Positions 1-9,527 are shown, numbered from the stretch's first letter. The stretch is 64,000 bases of DNA from Lewinellaceae bacterium (GCA_020636025.1 JACJYQ010000001.1:62001-126000), one strand, 5' to 3'. Numbers and translations are program-made. The notes: generated from the letters alone by a model not told the origin.

Positions 1-532
1 GGGCCATGGTGCCATCTGCATTGAGAATCTCTACCAATACACCCATTGGGTACAGGCCAGCCAGACGTGCAAGATCCACGGCCGCTTCGGTATGCCCGGT
101 TCTACGAAGAACGCCGCCGGTTTTGGCTCGCAAGGGGAAAATATGGCCTGGACGGGCAAAATCGCTGGATTTGGCTTCCGGATTGGTGAGCCAGCGATTG
201 CCCATTGATCGGTCGTAAGCACTAATTCCGGTGGTGCAACCGTGTCCAATGAGATCAATGCTGATGGTAAAGGCGGTTTCATGCAGGGCTGTGTTGGCGT
301 TTACCATCAGGTTCAGCCCAAGTTCATCGGCCCGCTTTTCTTCCATGGGCGTGCAAACCAGTCCGCGGCCATGGGTGGCCATAAAATTGATGATCTCTGG
401 TGTGACGGTTTCTGCTGCGCATACGAAATCACCTTCATTCTCGCGGTCCTCGTCGTCCACAACGATGATCACCTTGCCATCCCGGATATCCGCAATGGCT
501 TCTTCTACGGTATTTAGTTTTATTTCTGACAC
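1..532 (-). CDS. ribB: 3,4-dihydroxy-2-butanone 4-phosphate synthase, N-terminal part (RibB or RibBA)
   Basis: Partial gene, cut by the left window edge. It makes 3,4-dihydroxy-2-butanone 4-phosphate from ribulose 5-phosphate in riboflavin synthesis. Reading leftward from a GTG at 532, the frame is open for 177 codons to the edge. It shows the family motifs DDEDRENEGD (Mg2+ binding), THGRGLVC, RPGHIFPL and RRTGHTEAAVDLARLAG, and ends in EILNADGTMA. In Bacteroidota this domain is usually fused to GTP cyclohydrolase II (RibA), but that half would lie outside the window, so RibB versus RibBA cannot be decided. No ATG exists near the start; GTG at 532 gives the usual N-terminus. It is divergent from the TonB receptor gene at 680. 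Confidence 0.93.
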   Translation of the reverse strand, partial: MSEIKLNTVEEAIADIRDGKVIIVVDDEDRENEGDFVCAAETVTPEIINFMATHGRGLVCTPMEEKRADELGLNLMVNANTALHETAFTISIDLIGHGCTTGISAYDRSMGNRWLTNPEAKSSDFARPGHIFPLRAKTGGVLRRTGHTEAAVDLARLAGLYPMGVLVEILNADGTMA

Positions 533-679
533 TGCTTATTGTTTTAGGTGGTACAGGCTTTTCTTCATTTGTGGCGAAGGTATTGGCTTTAGAGGACTTG
601 ATATACCATTTGCAAAACCACAGCCCTTAAACCATCGTAGGTACATCTATGTTCAACTAGTTCAAACTTAATATTCCGT

Positions 680-2947
680 ATGAAGTATCATTACCTAATT
701 CCCTTGTTGATTTGTTATTTCACTTCGGCAGCGGCTCTGGCGCACAATGGAAGCATAAACGGTCAGATTATCGATAGTGAAAGTGGCAAAGAGCTTCCAG
801 GCGCCATTGTATTGCTCCAACCTGGCAAAGTATACACGACCACGAATAATTTAGGCTTTTTTAGTTTTCCGGATCTCGCAGCTGGCAGCTATTCACTTAC
901 CATAAGGTATCTGGGGTTTGAAACAAAAAAACTCGATCAGATTCTGGTGAGAGATGCTGAGTCAACCACGGTAAAAATTGAACTGGAAGCGGCTATTTTA
1001 AATCTCAGGGATGTAGAAATTGTTACTACGGTTTCTCAACCGCTTCAGGCATTGAGCAAACTGGATCTAGCTATACGGCCGGTAAGTACATCTCAGGATG
1101 TCTTGAGGGTGGTTCCCGGATTATTTATCGCTCAGCATGCAGGCGGCGGCAAGGCGGAACAAATGTTTCTCAGGGGATTTGACATCGATCATGGTACAGA
1201 TATCAGTCTCTCAGTAGATGGCATGCCGGTAAATATGGTTAGCCATGCACATGGACAGGGTTATGCCGATTTGCATTTCCTGATTCCTGAACTTATTGAA
1301 AACGTGGAGTTTAAGAAAGGGCCATATGATGCTGCATCCGGTGATTTTACTACAGCAGGATTGGTTCGGTTTACAACTGTGGATGCCCTGGATAAGAATC
1401 AAATCAAATTGGAGGGTGGGCAGTTTAACACATTCAGGGCCTTTACTGCCTTTGACCTGCTTGGCAAAATGGCAGCCAGGAAAAACAAGCATGCTTATGT
1501 CGCCGGAGAGTATTTCTTTTCGGATGGCTATTTTGATCAACCTCAGGGTTTTCAGCGATACAACATCACAGGTAAATATTCTGAATTGCTGGATGATGAT
1601 ACAAAAGTGAGTTTTACGGCTTCTTCATTTTACAGCAGTTGGGATGCTTCCGGACAAGTTCCCGATCGCGCTGTCAAAAGCGGACTAATCAGTCGCTTTG
1701 GCTCAATCGATGATTCCGAAGGTGGTGAAACAAGCAGGACAAACCTCAATTTTGAACACATAAAAAGTCTGAAAGCCGGTTCCTTGCTCAAAAACCAGCT
1801 GTACTTCTCCGATTATGATTTTAGCTTGTACTCCAATTTTACCTTTTTCAATATTGATCCTGTAAATGGTGATGAAATTCACCAACAGGAACACAGACGC
1901 CTGATTGGGTATAATGGATCTTATACGTTGGAATCTACGATTGCTAACAAAAAACTGGATTCGGAATTTGGCTTGTCCTTCAGAAATGACCTGAGTTCGG
2001 GAAATGAGCTGTCACGAGTCAAGGAACGACAAATTTTGCTTTCCAGACTTGCACTTGGCACCGTTAACGAAACCAACATTGGCGCTTTTGTTTCAGAAAC
2101 CTGGCACCTCAGTCGACAGTTTTCTCTGAATGCCGGACTGCGATATGACCAGTTCCGATTCAGTTATGAGGATGAACTCGATAGTACGTATTCAGTAAAA
2201 GCGGTAAATGCCGGAGTATTTAGTCCCAAGCTAAACCTGGCTTACGATGTGGGTCCGAAATTCCGCATGTATGGTAGCGGAGGATATGGATTCCACTCCA
2301 ATGATTCCAGGGTGGTTGTCCAGCAGGGTGGAACAGAAACCTTGCCCAAAGCACTAGGATTTGATGTTGGTGGCATTATTAAACCTTTCAGAGCCTTGTT
2401 TGTGAATGTGGCAGGCTGGTATCTCGGGCTGGATCAGGAGTTTGTGTACGTAGGAGACGAAGCCGTAGTAGAGGCCGGAGGCCGAACCCGGCGCTTTGGA
2501 ATCGATGTTTCAGCGCGCTTGCAACTGTTTCAATCCTTATACGCTGACTGGGACTTTACTTATGCGCATGCCAGGTCAATTGATGATCCGGAAAGGGAAA
2601 ACTTTATCCCACTGGCTCCAAAGTTTACGAATACGGGTGGTATCAGCTGGGACGCCGGGAAAGGATTTTTAGGAAGTCTGCGATTCAGGCATTTGGCCGA
2701 TAGGCCGGCGAATGAGGACAATTCTCTTATTGCCAAAGGCTATTTCTTATTAGATGCGGTAGTTGGATATAAGGCTAACTCTTTCACTTTTAGCCTGAAT
2801 GCTCAAAATCTGACCAATGCAGATTGGAATGAGGCACAATTTGAAACGGAATCCAGATTGCAATTTGAGCAGGAACCTGTTACAGAGATTCATTTTACGC
2901 CAGGTTCTCCGTTTTTTCTAAAAGCGAGCATTGCATACAGATTCTGA
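680..2947 (+). CDS. TonB-dependent outer-membrane receptor with carboxypeptidase-regulatory N-terminal domain
   Basis: A 755-residue outer-membrane receptor that would import a ligand using TonB energy. Residues 1-21 are a signal peptide. Residues about 24-110 form a carboxypeptidase-regulatory-like beta sandwich (GQIIDSESGKELPGA). Next comes a plug domain at about 125-225, then a long beta-barrel ending in the aromatic residue Phe (SIAYRF). The plug carries a histidine-rich stretch, DIDHGTDI followed by VSHAHGQGYADLHFL, as in a receptor subgroup often found near HupE/UreJ-like genes; that association is from memory. The gene precedes a TPR protein, a HupE/UreJ-like protein and two DUF4331 genes on the same strand. 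Metal or metal-complex uptake is an inference from the histidines and neighbours. The ligand is unknown. Confidence 0.9.
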   Translation: MKYHYLIPLLICYFTSAAALAHNGSINGQIIDSESGKELPGAIVLLQPGKVYTTTNNLGFFSFPDLAAGSYSLTIRYLGFETKKLDQILVRDAESTTVKIELEAAILNLRDVEIVTTVSQPLQALSKLDLAIRPVSTSQDVLRVVPGLFIAQHAGGGKAEQMFLRGFDIDHGTDISLSVDGMPVNMVSHAHGQGYADLHFLIPELIENVEFKKGPYDAASGDFTTAGLVRFTTVDALDKNQIKLEGGQFNTFRAFTAFDLLGKMAARKNKHAYVAGEYFFSDGYFDQPQGFQRYNITGKYSELLDDDTKVSFTASSFYSSWDASGQVPDRAVKSGLISRFGSIDDSEGGETSRTNLNFEHIKSLKAGSLLKNQLYFSDYDFSLYSNFTFFNIDPVNGDEIHQQEHRRLIGYNGSYTLESTIANKKLDSEFGLSFRNDLSSGNELSRVKERQILLSRLALGTVNETNIGAFVSETWHLSRQFSLNAGLRYDQFRFSYEDELDSTYSVKAVNAGVFSPKLNLAYDVGPKFRMYGSGGYGFHSNDSRVVVQQGGTETLPKALGFDVGGIIKPFRALFVNVAGWYLGLDQEFVYVGDEAVVEAGGRTRRFGIDVSARLQLFQSLYADWDFTYAHARSIDDPERENFIPLAPKFTNTGGISWDAGKGFLGSLRFRHLADRPANEDNSLIAKGYFLLDAVVGYKANSFTFSLNAQNLTNADWNEAQFETESRLQFEQEPVTEIHFTPGSPFFLKASIAYRF

Positions 2948-2981
2948 CAAATTCACCTTTTTTGGGCTAAATTGAGATTAA

Positions 2982-3078
2982 TTTCTCGCAGATTTTACGC
3001 AGATTAAATGCGCAGATTTATCACAGAAAATTCTGCGTAGAATCTGTGAAAACAAATCTGCGTAAAATCTGCGAGAAA
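2982..3078. repeat. Intergenic inverted repeat, 24-bp perfect arms
   Basis: Arms at 2982-3005 and 3055-3078 are perfect reverse complements built from the word CGCAGATTTTACGCAGATT. The 49-bp centre holds more CGCAGATT-like words and a smaller TCACAG/CTGTGA pair. It fills most of the gap between the receptor and TPR genes and could act as a terminator or be a dispersed repeat. Confidence 0.85.
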
Positions 3079-3188
3079 AATAGAAGGTTTAAGAAACATA
3101 CAGACGCAATTAATATTCAACTTTTTTACCCTTTCTAAAAACCAAACTTCCCACAGGCTCGTAGGTTTCTGTAAAAAATCGAAAGACA

Positions 3189-4532
3189 ATGAAACCTTCT
3201 ATTCCACGTACCAAATTACTCTACACTTTCTGGGTTCTGATCTGTGCTGTTTTTGCAGTCGTCATTTTTGTAAATGGAACCAGCAAAACCCAATTGCCCA
3301 CTCTAAAAGACCGCAGCGAAGCGCTAGCAAAAAATACCGAATGGCCAGAAACCCAGGCAAATTATCAGCAGCTCATCAAGGAGCTGGAGGCAAAACCCAA
3401 TGACTCCCGCAGCCTATTGAAACTGGCCAAATTGTTTATGAATGAAGCCAGGGCTAGCGGTGACTATTCCTACTACAACAAATCTGCCCTCACCATCATC
3501 GATCAGGTGCTTACATCTGAACCCGGCAATTTCGAGGCAATTTGCCTGAAAAGCATGGTGTTCCTGTCTCAGCATCGCTTTGCAGAAGCTAAAACAGTTG
3601 CAGAGGAAGCACTTAAAGTAAATCCCTACAATTCATTTGTTTACGGACTGTTAGTTGACGCCAGTGTGGAAATGGGTGATTATGCCAGAGCCATTGAGAT
3701 GTGCGACAAAATGGTGAGCATTCGACCTGATATTCGCTCCTATTCTAGAGTTTCCTATCTAAGAGAGATTCATGGAGAAGTTTCTGCTTCTATTGACGCC
3801 ATTGAACAGGCCATTGCCGCCGGGGTGCCAGGTCATGAAGATACAGAATGGGCCAGAATGGTATTGGCTCATTTGTACGAAGACTCCAATCAATTGCTGG
3901 CTGCCAAAGCGCAATACGAGATTTCCCTGCATTTCCGTCCGGATTATCCTTTTGCCCTGGCGGGCCTTGGAAGAATCGCACGCTATCAACATGATTATCC
4001 TGGCGCCATTCAGTATTTTGAGAAAGCCAGTGCAGTCATGAACGATGTTGCTTTTTATGATGAATTGATTGAGTTATACCAATTGAATGGACAGCCTGAA
4101 AAGTCAAAAACCTGTTTTAAGGCAGTTGAAACCAGCTTAATATCTGACAACACTTCGGGTAAAAAGGACAAAAAATCAGGACACAATGCTGATTATGAAT
4201 TGGCGCAGCTGTATATCAAGGGCCAGGATTTTGCAAAAGGCTTGGTACACGCAAAAGCAGAATACGATCGCAGGCCGGAGAACATTGATGCGGCAGAAAT
4301 TTACGCATGGGCTTTGTATCTCAATAATAGGTTTGAAGAAGCTGATCAGGTTATGCAAACAGCTCTTCGCACCAATTCAATGAAACCTGAGCGATTGGTG
4401 AAAGCAGGAATAATAAGAATGGCGAGAAGTGAAAATGAGGCTGGTAAATCACTGATTGACAAAGGCATAGAGTTGAAGCCCTATATGGACAGCGACCTTC
4501 GTGAACTGGCAACATCATTTGTAAAAAGATAA
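3189..4532 (+). CDS. TPR-repeat protein with N-terminal membrane anchor
   Basis: A 447-residue protein. Residues about 9-29 form one hydrophobic segment (signal anchor or uncleaved signal), so the rest is probably periplasmic. From about residue 55 to the end it is made of tetratricopeptide-type helical pairs, for example KPNDSRSLLKLAKLFMNEA, NYDSFVYGLL-like units and FRPDYPFALAGLGRIARYQ. TPR domains bind other proteins; no catalytic motif is visible. The gene ends 5 bp before the HupE/UreJ-like gene, so the two are very likely co-transcribed. Its role is probably as scaffold or partner for the neighbouring membrane or DUF4331 proteins, which is inferred from context only. Confidence 0.85.
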   Translation: MKPSIPRTKLLYTFWVLICAVFAVVIFVNGTSKTQLPTLKDRSEALAKNTEWPETQANYQQLIKELEAKPNDSRSLLKLAKLFMNEARASGDYSYYNKSALTIIDQVLTSEPGNFEAICLKSMVFLSQHRFAEAKTVAEEALKVNPYNSFVYGLLVDASVEMGDYARAIEMCDKMVSIRPDIRSYSRVSYLREIHGEVSASIDAIEQAIAAGVPGHEDTEWARMVLAHLYEDSNQLLAAKAQYEISLHFRPDYPFALAGLGRIARYQHDYPGAIQYFEKASAVMNDVAFYDELIELYQLNGQPEKSKTCFKAVETSLISDNTSGKKDKKSGHNADYELAQLYIKGQDFAKGLVHAKAEYDRRPENIDAAEIYAWALYLNNRFEEADQVMQTALRTNSMKPERLVKAGIIRMARSENEAGKSLIDKGIELKPYMDSDLRELATSFVKR

Positions 4533-4537
4533 TTGCC

Positions 4538-5218
4538 ATGAAAACGATACCAACCATCACCGTCAAATCCCGGTTCCTGCTTGCACTATTTTTGATACCC
4601 ATGTTGGCTGTGTCCGGAAAGGCGCACACGATCAATTATGAATTGGCAAGCCTGCCTGAAACCGGTGTTTTCTGGGCCTATTTAAAACTTGGTTTTGAAC
4701 ACATTCTGCCATTGGGGCTTGATCATATTTTGTTTGTGCTCAGCATCTTTTTCCTGAGCAGCAATTTAAAAACGGTGTTCTGGCAATCAGCGGTTTTTAC
4801 GCTGGCACATTCCATAACCCTGGCACTGGCGATCAAAGGTTGGATCAGTCCGCTTCCTTCTGTGGTGGAGCCGCTGATATCCTTATCCATCATGTTCGTG
4901 GCCATTGAAAATATGTTGGTTCGAGAACTGCGACCCGGCAGGATGGGAGTGATCTTTGGATTTGGCCTTATCCACGGAATGGGTTTCGCAGGTGCTTTGG
5001 GAGATTTGGGCCTGCCACCCGGTAGCTTTTACAACGCACTAATCTCGTTCAACTTAGGTGTAGAATTAGGACAAATAGCGGTTATCCTCTTGGGCTACCT
5101 GCTGATTTCAAAATGGTATTCCCATAAAAGCTGGTACCGAGCCAGAGTCGTCAATCCGGTTTCAGTATGTATGGCGCTAATAGCACTTTACTGGACACTC
5201 GAAAGAACCTTCATCTAA
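4538..5218 (+). CDS. HupE/UreJ-family membrane protein
   Basis: A 226-residue inner-membrane protein with a signal-like N-terminus and about six hydrophobic helices. The core GFEHILPLGLDHILFVLSIFF (read here as two motifs, GFEHI and GLDHILF), the AHSITLALA segment and the FGLIHGMGFAGAL segment carry conserved His and Asp residues typical of HupE/UreJ-like proteins. That family includes proposed nickel or cobalt permeases of hydrogenase and urease loci. No hydrogenase or urease gene lies nearby, so the transported ion is open. It starts 5 bp after the TPR gene and precedes two DUF4331 genes. A weak terminator follows. Confidence 0.85.
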   Translation: MKTIPTITVKSRFLLALFLIPMLAVSGKAHTINYELASLPETGVFWAYLKLGFEHILPLGLDHILFVLSIFFLSSNLKTVFWQSAVFTLAHSITLALAIKGWISPLPSVVEPLISLSIMFVAIENMLVRELRPGRMGVIFGFGLIHGMGFAGALGDLGLPPGSFYNALISFNLGVELGQIAVILLGYLLISKWYSHKSWYRARVVNPVSVCMALIALYWTLERTFI

Positions 5219-5242
5219 ATACCTAATCCTACACCCCTCATT

Positions 5243-5265
5243 CCGGTTTTTACTACCGGTTTTTT
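5243..5265 (+). terminator. Weak rho-independent terminator after HupE/UreJ-like gene
   Basis: A 5-bp stem CCGGT/ACCGG around a 7-base loop is followed by six T residues. The stem is short, so termination may be partial. Confidence 0.45.
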
Positions 5266-5391
5266 ACGCATAAAAATTTTGTTGCACCCCATTCAACCAT
5301 TTCCTGGGAGCCTTCGGGTTCTTCTGGGCCGGCCAATCCTTTATCCTGAAAATCAACCATTTAACTCTTCAACTTTTAAAATTACCCATCA

Positions 5392-7113
5392 ATGAAATGC
5401 TCAATTTTCAACAGTTTTTTCAGTAAGGTTTGCCTGGTGGCAATTCTCTTGCTGACGGGTTTGCAAAGCTGGGCTTCCAGTCACCGGGAAGCGCCCCTGA
5501 TTGCCAACGACCCGCTTGCGGACAATACAGATCTGTATGCATTCCGCAGCCCCGATAATCCAAACACCATTACGTTAATCGCCTGTTACATTCCGGCTGA
5601 ATTGCCTCATGGCGGTCCCAATTTTCACACTTTCGGTGAAAATATCCGGTATGAGATCCATGTTGACAATGATGCTTCAATTCCAGGTGATGAAGTGACT
5701 TATCGTTTCACATTTACCAGGACAAATGAGGATCCAAGTACTTTTTTCAAAATTCGATTGGGCAAACAAAATCAGACCACAACCTACAAATGCGAACGCT
5801 CAACGGATGGTGGACAAAGCTGGACTACCATCATTGCCAGTGGCATTGTGCCTCCTGCCTATGTCGGAGAACGCTCTATTACAGGACCTGTTGGCTTGAA
5901 TACCACGTATTCAGCGCTGATGCAGCAAGCGATTACACAATCAACCAGCGGTGAAACCGTGTTCTGCGGACCTGTGGATGATCCTTTCTTCGTTGATCTT
6001 GGCGGTGTTTTCGATCTCGGAAATATGCCACGTCAGAATGGCCAGTATCGGGATGGTTTGGGACAATACAACTGCCATGCCATCGCGATCCAGGTGCCAA
6101 TTTCTACCCTGTTGAAAGCCGGCGTTGATCCGACACCTGCTAATATTCTCGATCCAAATTTTGTCATTGGTGTTTGGGCCAGCGCCAGTCGCAAAACAAC
6201 CAGAACTTTAAACGGTGCAGGGTACAATGATTCAGGCGACTGGATTCAGGTTAGCCGATTGGGTATGCCGCTTACCAATGAAGTGGTCATTCCTATTGGA
6301 CAGAAAGACTACTGGAACGCGATTACACCTTACGATGAAATTACCGATCAAACGCTGGACAACAATTTTTACAATCCGGAATTGTCGCTCTACATGGATA
6401 ATCGCTATTTCGGTGCTGCGGTGCCTTCTTTTTCCAAATTGCGCATCCAGCAAAAGTCACTCGGGAACTTTGATTTTGGATACGGAATGGATGGCTTGTT
6501 TGCCTTGAAAGGTTCGCCTGCTGTAGCTGGAACGGCTCTCGATGATGCCGTTTTTGGCACACTGTTGTTGCCTGGTCCTGGCATGGCCCGCTCAGTTGAT
6601 CTTTGGCCAATTTTCCATACGGGTGTTCCAAACTTCCCTCCTTACCAACTGGCTACAGGTAAGAATGGCAATCCCTTGGCAGCAGGTAAACCGTTTATCA
6701 ACAACTTTTTACCGAATGGAGGTGATATGCTTCGCCTGAATATGGCGACTCCAGTTACGCAGCGCAATGACCCTGCATTTAGTCCTATGGGCATCATCAA
6801 TGCCGCGGTGCTTGGACTTACCGACCCAAGCTATGCCGGAACCAGTGATCTGGAATTTATTCCAAACATGGATGGATTTCCTAATGGTCGTCGCCTCGAA
6901 GATGATGTAACGCGCATCGAATTACAGGCAGTTAGCGGCGTTGCACTTGCTGCAATCGGCCTATGGTATGATGATTTTAACGGTACCAATCCGGTTACTC
7001 AGCAATTGCTCAATGTACTAACCTATGATACCGGGGTAGGAGAGAACGACAAGTCATTCCAGTCTACATTCCCATACCTCGCCGCACCCTGGAGTGGAAC
7101 AGAAACAGATTAA
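5392..7113 (+). CDS. DUF4331 family secreted protein, copy 1 (no sorting domain)
   Basis: A 573-residue protein with a signal peptide (about 1-28), followed at once by the DUF4331 hallmark SSHREAPLIANDPLADNTD. The rest matches copy 2 closely, including LPNGGDMLRLNMA and IPNMDGFPNGRRLEDDVTRIEL, with many conserved Asp, Asn and His residues. The domain's biochemical function is not established. This copy stops at WSGTETD, lacking the about 110 C-terminal residues of copy 2. Without a T9SS sorting domain it should stay in the periplasm or be exported otherwise. It lies 75 bp upstream of copy 2 in what looks like one transcription unit. Confidence 0.92.
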   Translation: MKCSIFNSFFSKVCLVAILLLTGLQSWASSHREAPLIANDPLADNTDLYAFRSPDNPNTITLIACYIPAELPHGGPNFHTFGENIRYEIHVDNDASIPGDEVTYRFTFTRTNEDPSTFFKIRLGKQNQTTTYKCERSTDGGQSWTTIIASGIVPPAYVGERSITGPVGLNTTYSALMQQAITQSTSGETVFCGPVDDPFFVDLGGVFDLGNMPRQNGQYRDGLGQYNCHAIAIQVPISTLLKAGVDPTPANILDPNFVIGVWASASRKTTRTLNGAGYNDSGDWIQVSRLGMPLTNEVVIPIGQKDYWNAITPYDEITDQTLDNNFYNPELSLYMDNRYFGAAVPSFSKLRIQQKSLGNFDFGYGMDGLFALKGSPAVAGTALDDAVFGTLLLPGPGMARSVDLWPIFHTGVPNFPPYQLATGKNGNPLAAGKPFINNFLPNGGDMLRLNMATPVTQRNDPAFSPMGIINAAVLGLTDPSYAGTSDLEFIPNMDGFPNGRRLEDDVTRIELQAVSGVALAAIGLWYDDFNGTNPVTQQLLNVLTYDTGVGENDKSFQSTFPYLAAPWSGTETD

Positions 7114-7187
7114 TTTATGGATTACCCCATTTTATGTTAATGACTTAATAGTCAACACATTACTCATCACTTTCAAAAATTGCAACC

Positions 7188-9239
7188 ATGAAATTGCTTA
7201 TAAATAAATGTCTGGCTACGCTGTTTCTCCTGGCGTTCCTGACGAGTGCCTATGCCTCCAGTCACCGGGAGGCCCCCTTAATTGCAGAAGACCCTTTGGC
7301 TGATAATGTTGATCTGTACGCTTTCAGGAGTCCGGATCGTCCCAATACTGTTACGCTTATTGCAACGTACGTTCCTCTTCAATTGCCACAGGGTGGTCCC
7401 AACTACTTCTCTTTTGGTGAAAATATCCGCTATGAGATACACATCGATAACGATGCCAGTACACCGGGAGATGACGTAACGTACCGTGTGGAGTTTTCCA
7501 TGAAAAATGAGGATCCATCCACATTTTTCAACATCAGGCTTGGAAAGCAGAATCTCAAAATGACCTACACGCTGTATCGCTCGGATCATGGAGGTCCTTT
7601 TATCAAAATTCTGGTGAATGGAAAGGTACCACCAACTAACATTGGATCGCGCAGCATCGAATCTGCTGTTGGTTTGAATAAATCATACGAACAGTTGATC
7701 AAACAGGCTACCTATTATACTGCCACAGGTGAGCGCGTATATGTTGGACCGTCAGATGATCCGTTTTTCGTGGACCTAGGTGGAGCATTTGACCTCGGTG
7801 ATCTGCCACGCCAGAACGGAAATGCCCGTGACGGACTTGCCTGTAAGAATGTGAGCGCGATTGCCATACAGGTACCTATTTCATACTTGCTTAAGAAAGG
7901 TACAAAAAGACAGCCTGATAATATTCTCGATCCGAACTATGTAATCGGTGTATGGGCAAGCGCCAGCCGCCAGACCACCCGCACGCTTACAAAAGGTGAA
8001 GTATCATATAGCGGTGATTGGGTTCAGGTTAGCCGTCTCGGTATGCCTTTAACCAATGAAGTGGTCATCCCGGTTGGCATGAAGGATTACTGGAACTCAA
8101 TCACACCTTATGATGAAATTGCAGATCAGACATTGGACCCGTTTTTCTACAATCCTGAACTGGCACTGTACATGGATGATGATTTGTTTGGAGGAGCAGT
8201 GCCTGCATTTTCCAAACTGCGCATCCAGCGCAACGCGCTTGGCGCATTTGATTTTGGAAATGGTCAGGACGGGTTGTTTGGACTAAAAGGTTCAAGTGCA
8301 GTGGCTGGAACTGCTTTGGACGATGCCATATTTGGTACTTTATTATTGCCTGGTCCAGGTATGCCTCGTTCGGTTGATCTTTGGCCAATTTTCCACACCG
8401 GTGTTCCAAATTTCCCACCATACCAATTGGCGACCGGTAAAAACGGAAACCCCCTGGCGGCAGGTAAACCATTTATCAACAACTTTTTGCCAAATGGTGG
8501 TGATATGCTTCGCCTGAACATGGCTGTTCCAGCCACGCCGAGAAATAGTCCGGAATTCAGTTCTATGGGTATCATCAATGCTGCCGTTTTAGGCTTGACT
8601 GACCCTAAGTATGCCTCCTCCAGCAAACTTGAATTCATTCCAAATATGGATGGTTTCCCCAATGGGCGCAGACTTGAGGACGATGTTACGAGAATTGAAT
8701 TACAGGTAGTAAGCGGTGTGGCTCTGGCAGCCATCGGATTGTGGTATGATGACTTTTCGGGAGGAAGCCCTGTCACACAAGACTTGTTGGATGTACTGAC
8801 CTATACCACGGGTGTTGAATCCAATGATGTACCGTTTAAGAAAGGTTTCCCATACCTGGCTTCTCCACATGCCGGCGATAGCTCTTGTGGTGGAACAGCA
8901 TCGAGTAAACCAGGTCAGCAGGACGCTTTCTTTGGTGGACTTTCAGGCATAAATCAAGATATCAGTACTCCAAAAAGCAGTGTTTATTCCACAAACTATC
9001 CAAATCCATTTAAAACTGCTACAACCATCCGGTACAGTTTGGATGCGGCTGCTGAGGTAAATGTGTCAGTATTTGATCAGCGTGGACGTTTGCTCAATAA
9101 TCTGACTGATGGGGTTCAGGACGCCGGCGAATATGAACTTCGTTTTGAAGGCACAGATTTGCCACCTGGTTTGTATTTCGCAAGGATATCTCTTGATCAG
9201 GGTAGGGAAGTGCAAATTCTGAAACTGATAAAACAGTAG
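7188..9239 (+). CDS. DUF4331 family protein, copy 2, with type A T9SS sorting domain
   Basis: A 683-residue paralogue of the preceding gene. It has a signal peptide (1-24), SSHREAPLIAEDPLADNVD at the mature N-terminus and the full DUF4331 domain to about residue 560. A linker (SCGGTASSKPGQQ) leads to a C-terminal sorting domain of about 75 residues with the signature YPNPFKTATTIRYSL and the end GLYFARISLDQG...LKLIKQ. In Bacteroidota such tails send proteins through the type IX secretion system to the cell surface. Copy 2 is therefore probably surface-attached or released while copy 1 is not. Function of the DUF4331 domain is unknown. A strong terminator follows at 9298. Confidence 0.93.
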   Translation: MKLLINKCLATLFLLAFLTSAYASSHREAPLIAEDPLADNVDLYAFRSPDRPNTVTLIATYVPLQLPQGGPNYFSFGENIRYEIHIDNDASTPGDDVTYRVEFSMKNEDPSTFFNIRLGKQNLKMTYTLYRSDHGGPFIKILVNGKVPPTNIGSRSIESAVGLNKSYEQLIKQATYYTATGERVYVGPSDDPFFVDLGGAFDLGDLPRQNGNARDGLACKNVSAIAIQVPISYLLKKGTKRQPDNILDPNYVIGVWASASRQTTRTLTKGEVSYSGDWVQVSRLGMPLTNEVVIPVGMKDYWNSITPYDEIADQTLDPFFYNPELALYMDDDLFGGAVPAFSKLRIQRNALGAFDFGNGQDGLFGLKGSSAVAGTALDDAIFGTLLLPGPGMPRSVDLWPIFHTGVPNFPPYQLATGKNGNPLAAGKPFINNFLPNGGDMLRLNMAVPATPRNSPEFSSMGIINAAVLGLTDPKYASSSKLEFIPNMDGFPNGRRLEDDVTRIELQVVSGVALAAIGLWYDDFSGGSPVTQDLLDVLTYTTGVESNDVPFKKGFPYLASPHAGDSSCGGTASSKPGQQDAFFGGLSGINQDISTPKSSVYSTNYPNPFKTATTIRYSLDAAAEVNVSVFDQRGRLLNNLTDGVQDAGEYELRFEGTDLPPGLYFARISLDQGREVQILKLIKQ

Positions 9240-9297
9240 CGTTGATAAGACCTTATTTAATTAAAAAGACAATTGACATCTTGTTTTCCTATTGATG

Positions 9298-9329
9298 CAG
9301 GTGGTGGCAGATTGCCATCACCTGTTTTT
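9298..9329 (+). terminator. Rho-independent terminator of the DUF4331 unit
   Basis: A 12-bp stem (CAGGTGGTGGCA with TGCCATCACCTG, one G-T pair) and a 3-base loop are followed by five T residues. It closes the 680-9239 gene cluster. Confidence 0.85.
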
Positions 9330-9355
9330 GTAATATTTTTTATATTTGAACCAAG

Positions 9356-9382
9356 TTGGCACAACTTTTTGTTGTATTCTTG
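9356..9382 (+). promoter_or_regulatory. Candidate promoter of rpoD
   Basis: TTG at 9356-9358 and TATTCTTG at 9375-9382 (7 of 8 to TAnnTTTG) are separated by 16 bp. A second exact -7 word, TATATTTG, lies at 9341-9348. The remaining 145 bp to the start codon would be a long leader. The 9240-9527 gap holds nothing else recognised. Confidence 0.35.
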
Positions 9383-9527
9383 CAGCACCTACAAATTATT
9401 GTGTGTCTGAGCTGAAGGCAATAATAATTATCTCAAAAAAAATCAGATTAACGAAACTTTTTGCGTCAAAAACGTTTTATAAATATTGCTCTTAAACAAA
9501 AACACAGCCCGATAAAACTATAGTACC

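Noticed and set aside
8264..8776. 170-residue frame opposite DUF4331 copy 2
   Set aside because: Antisense shadow in a conserved coding tract; a matching frame appears opposite copy 1 only because the sequences are similar.
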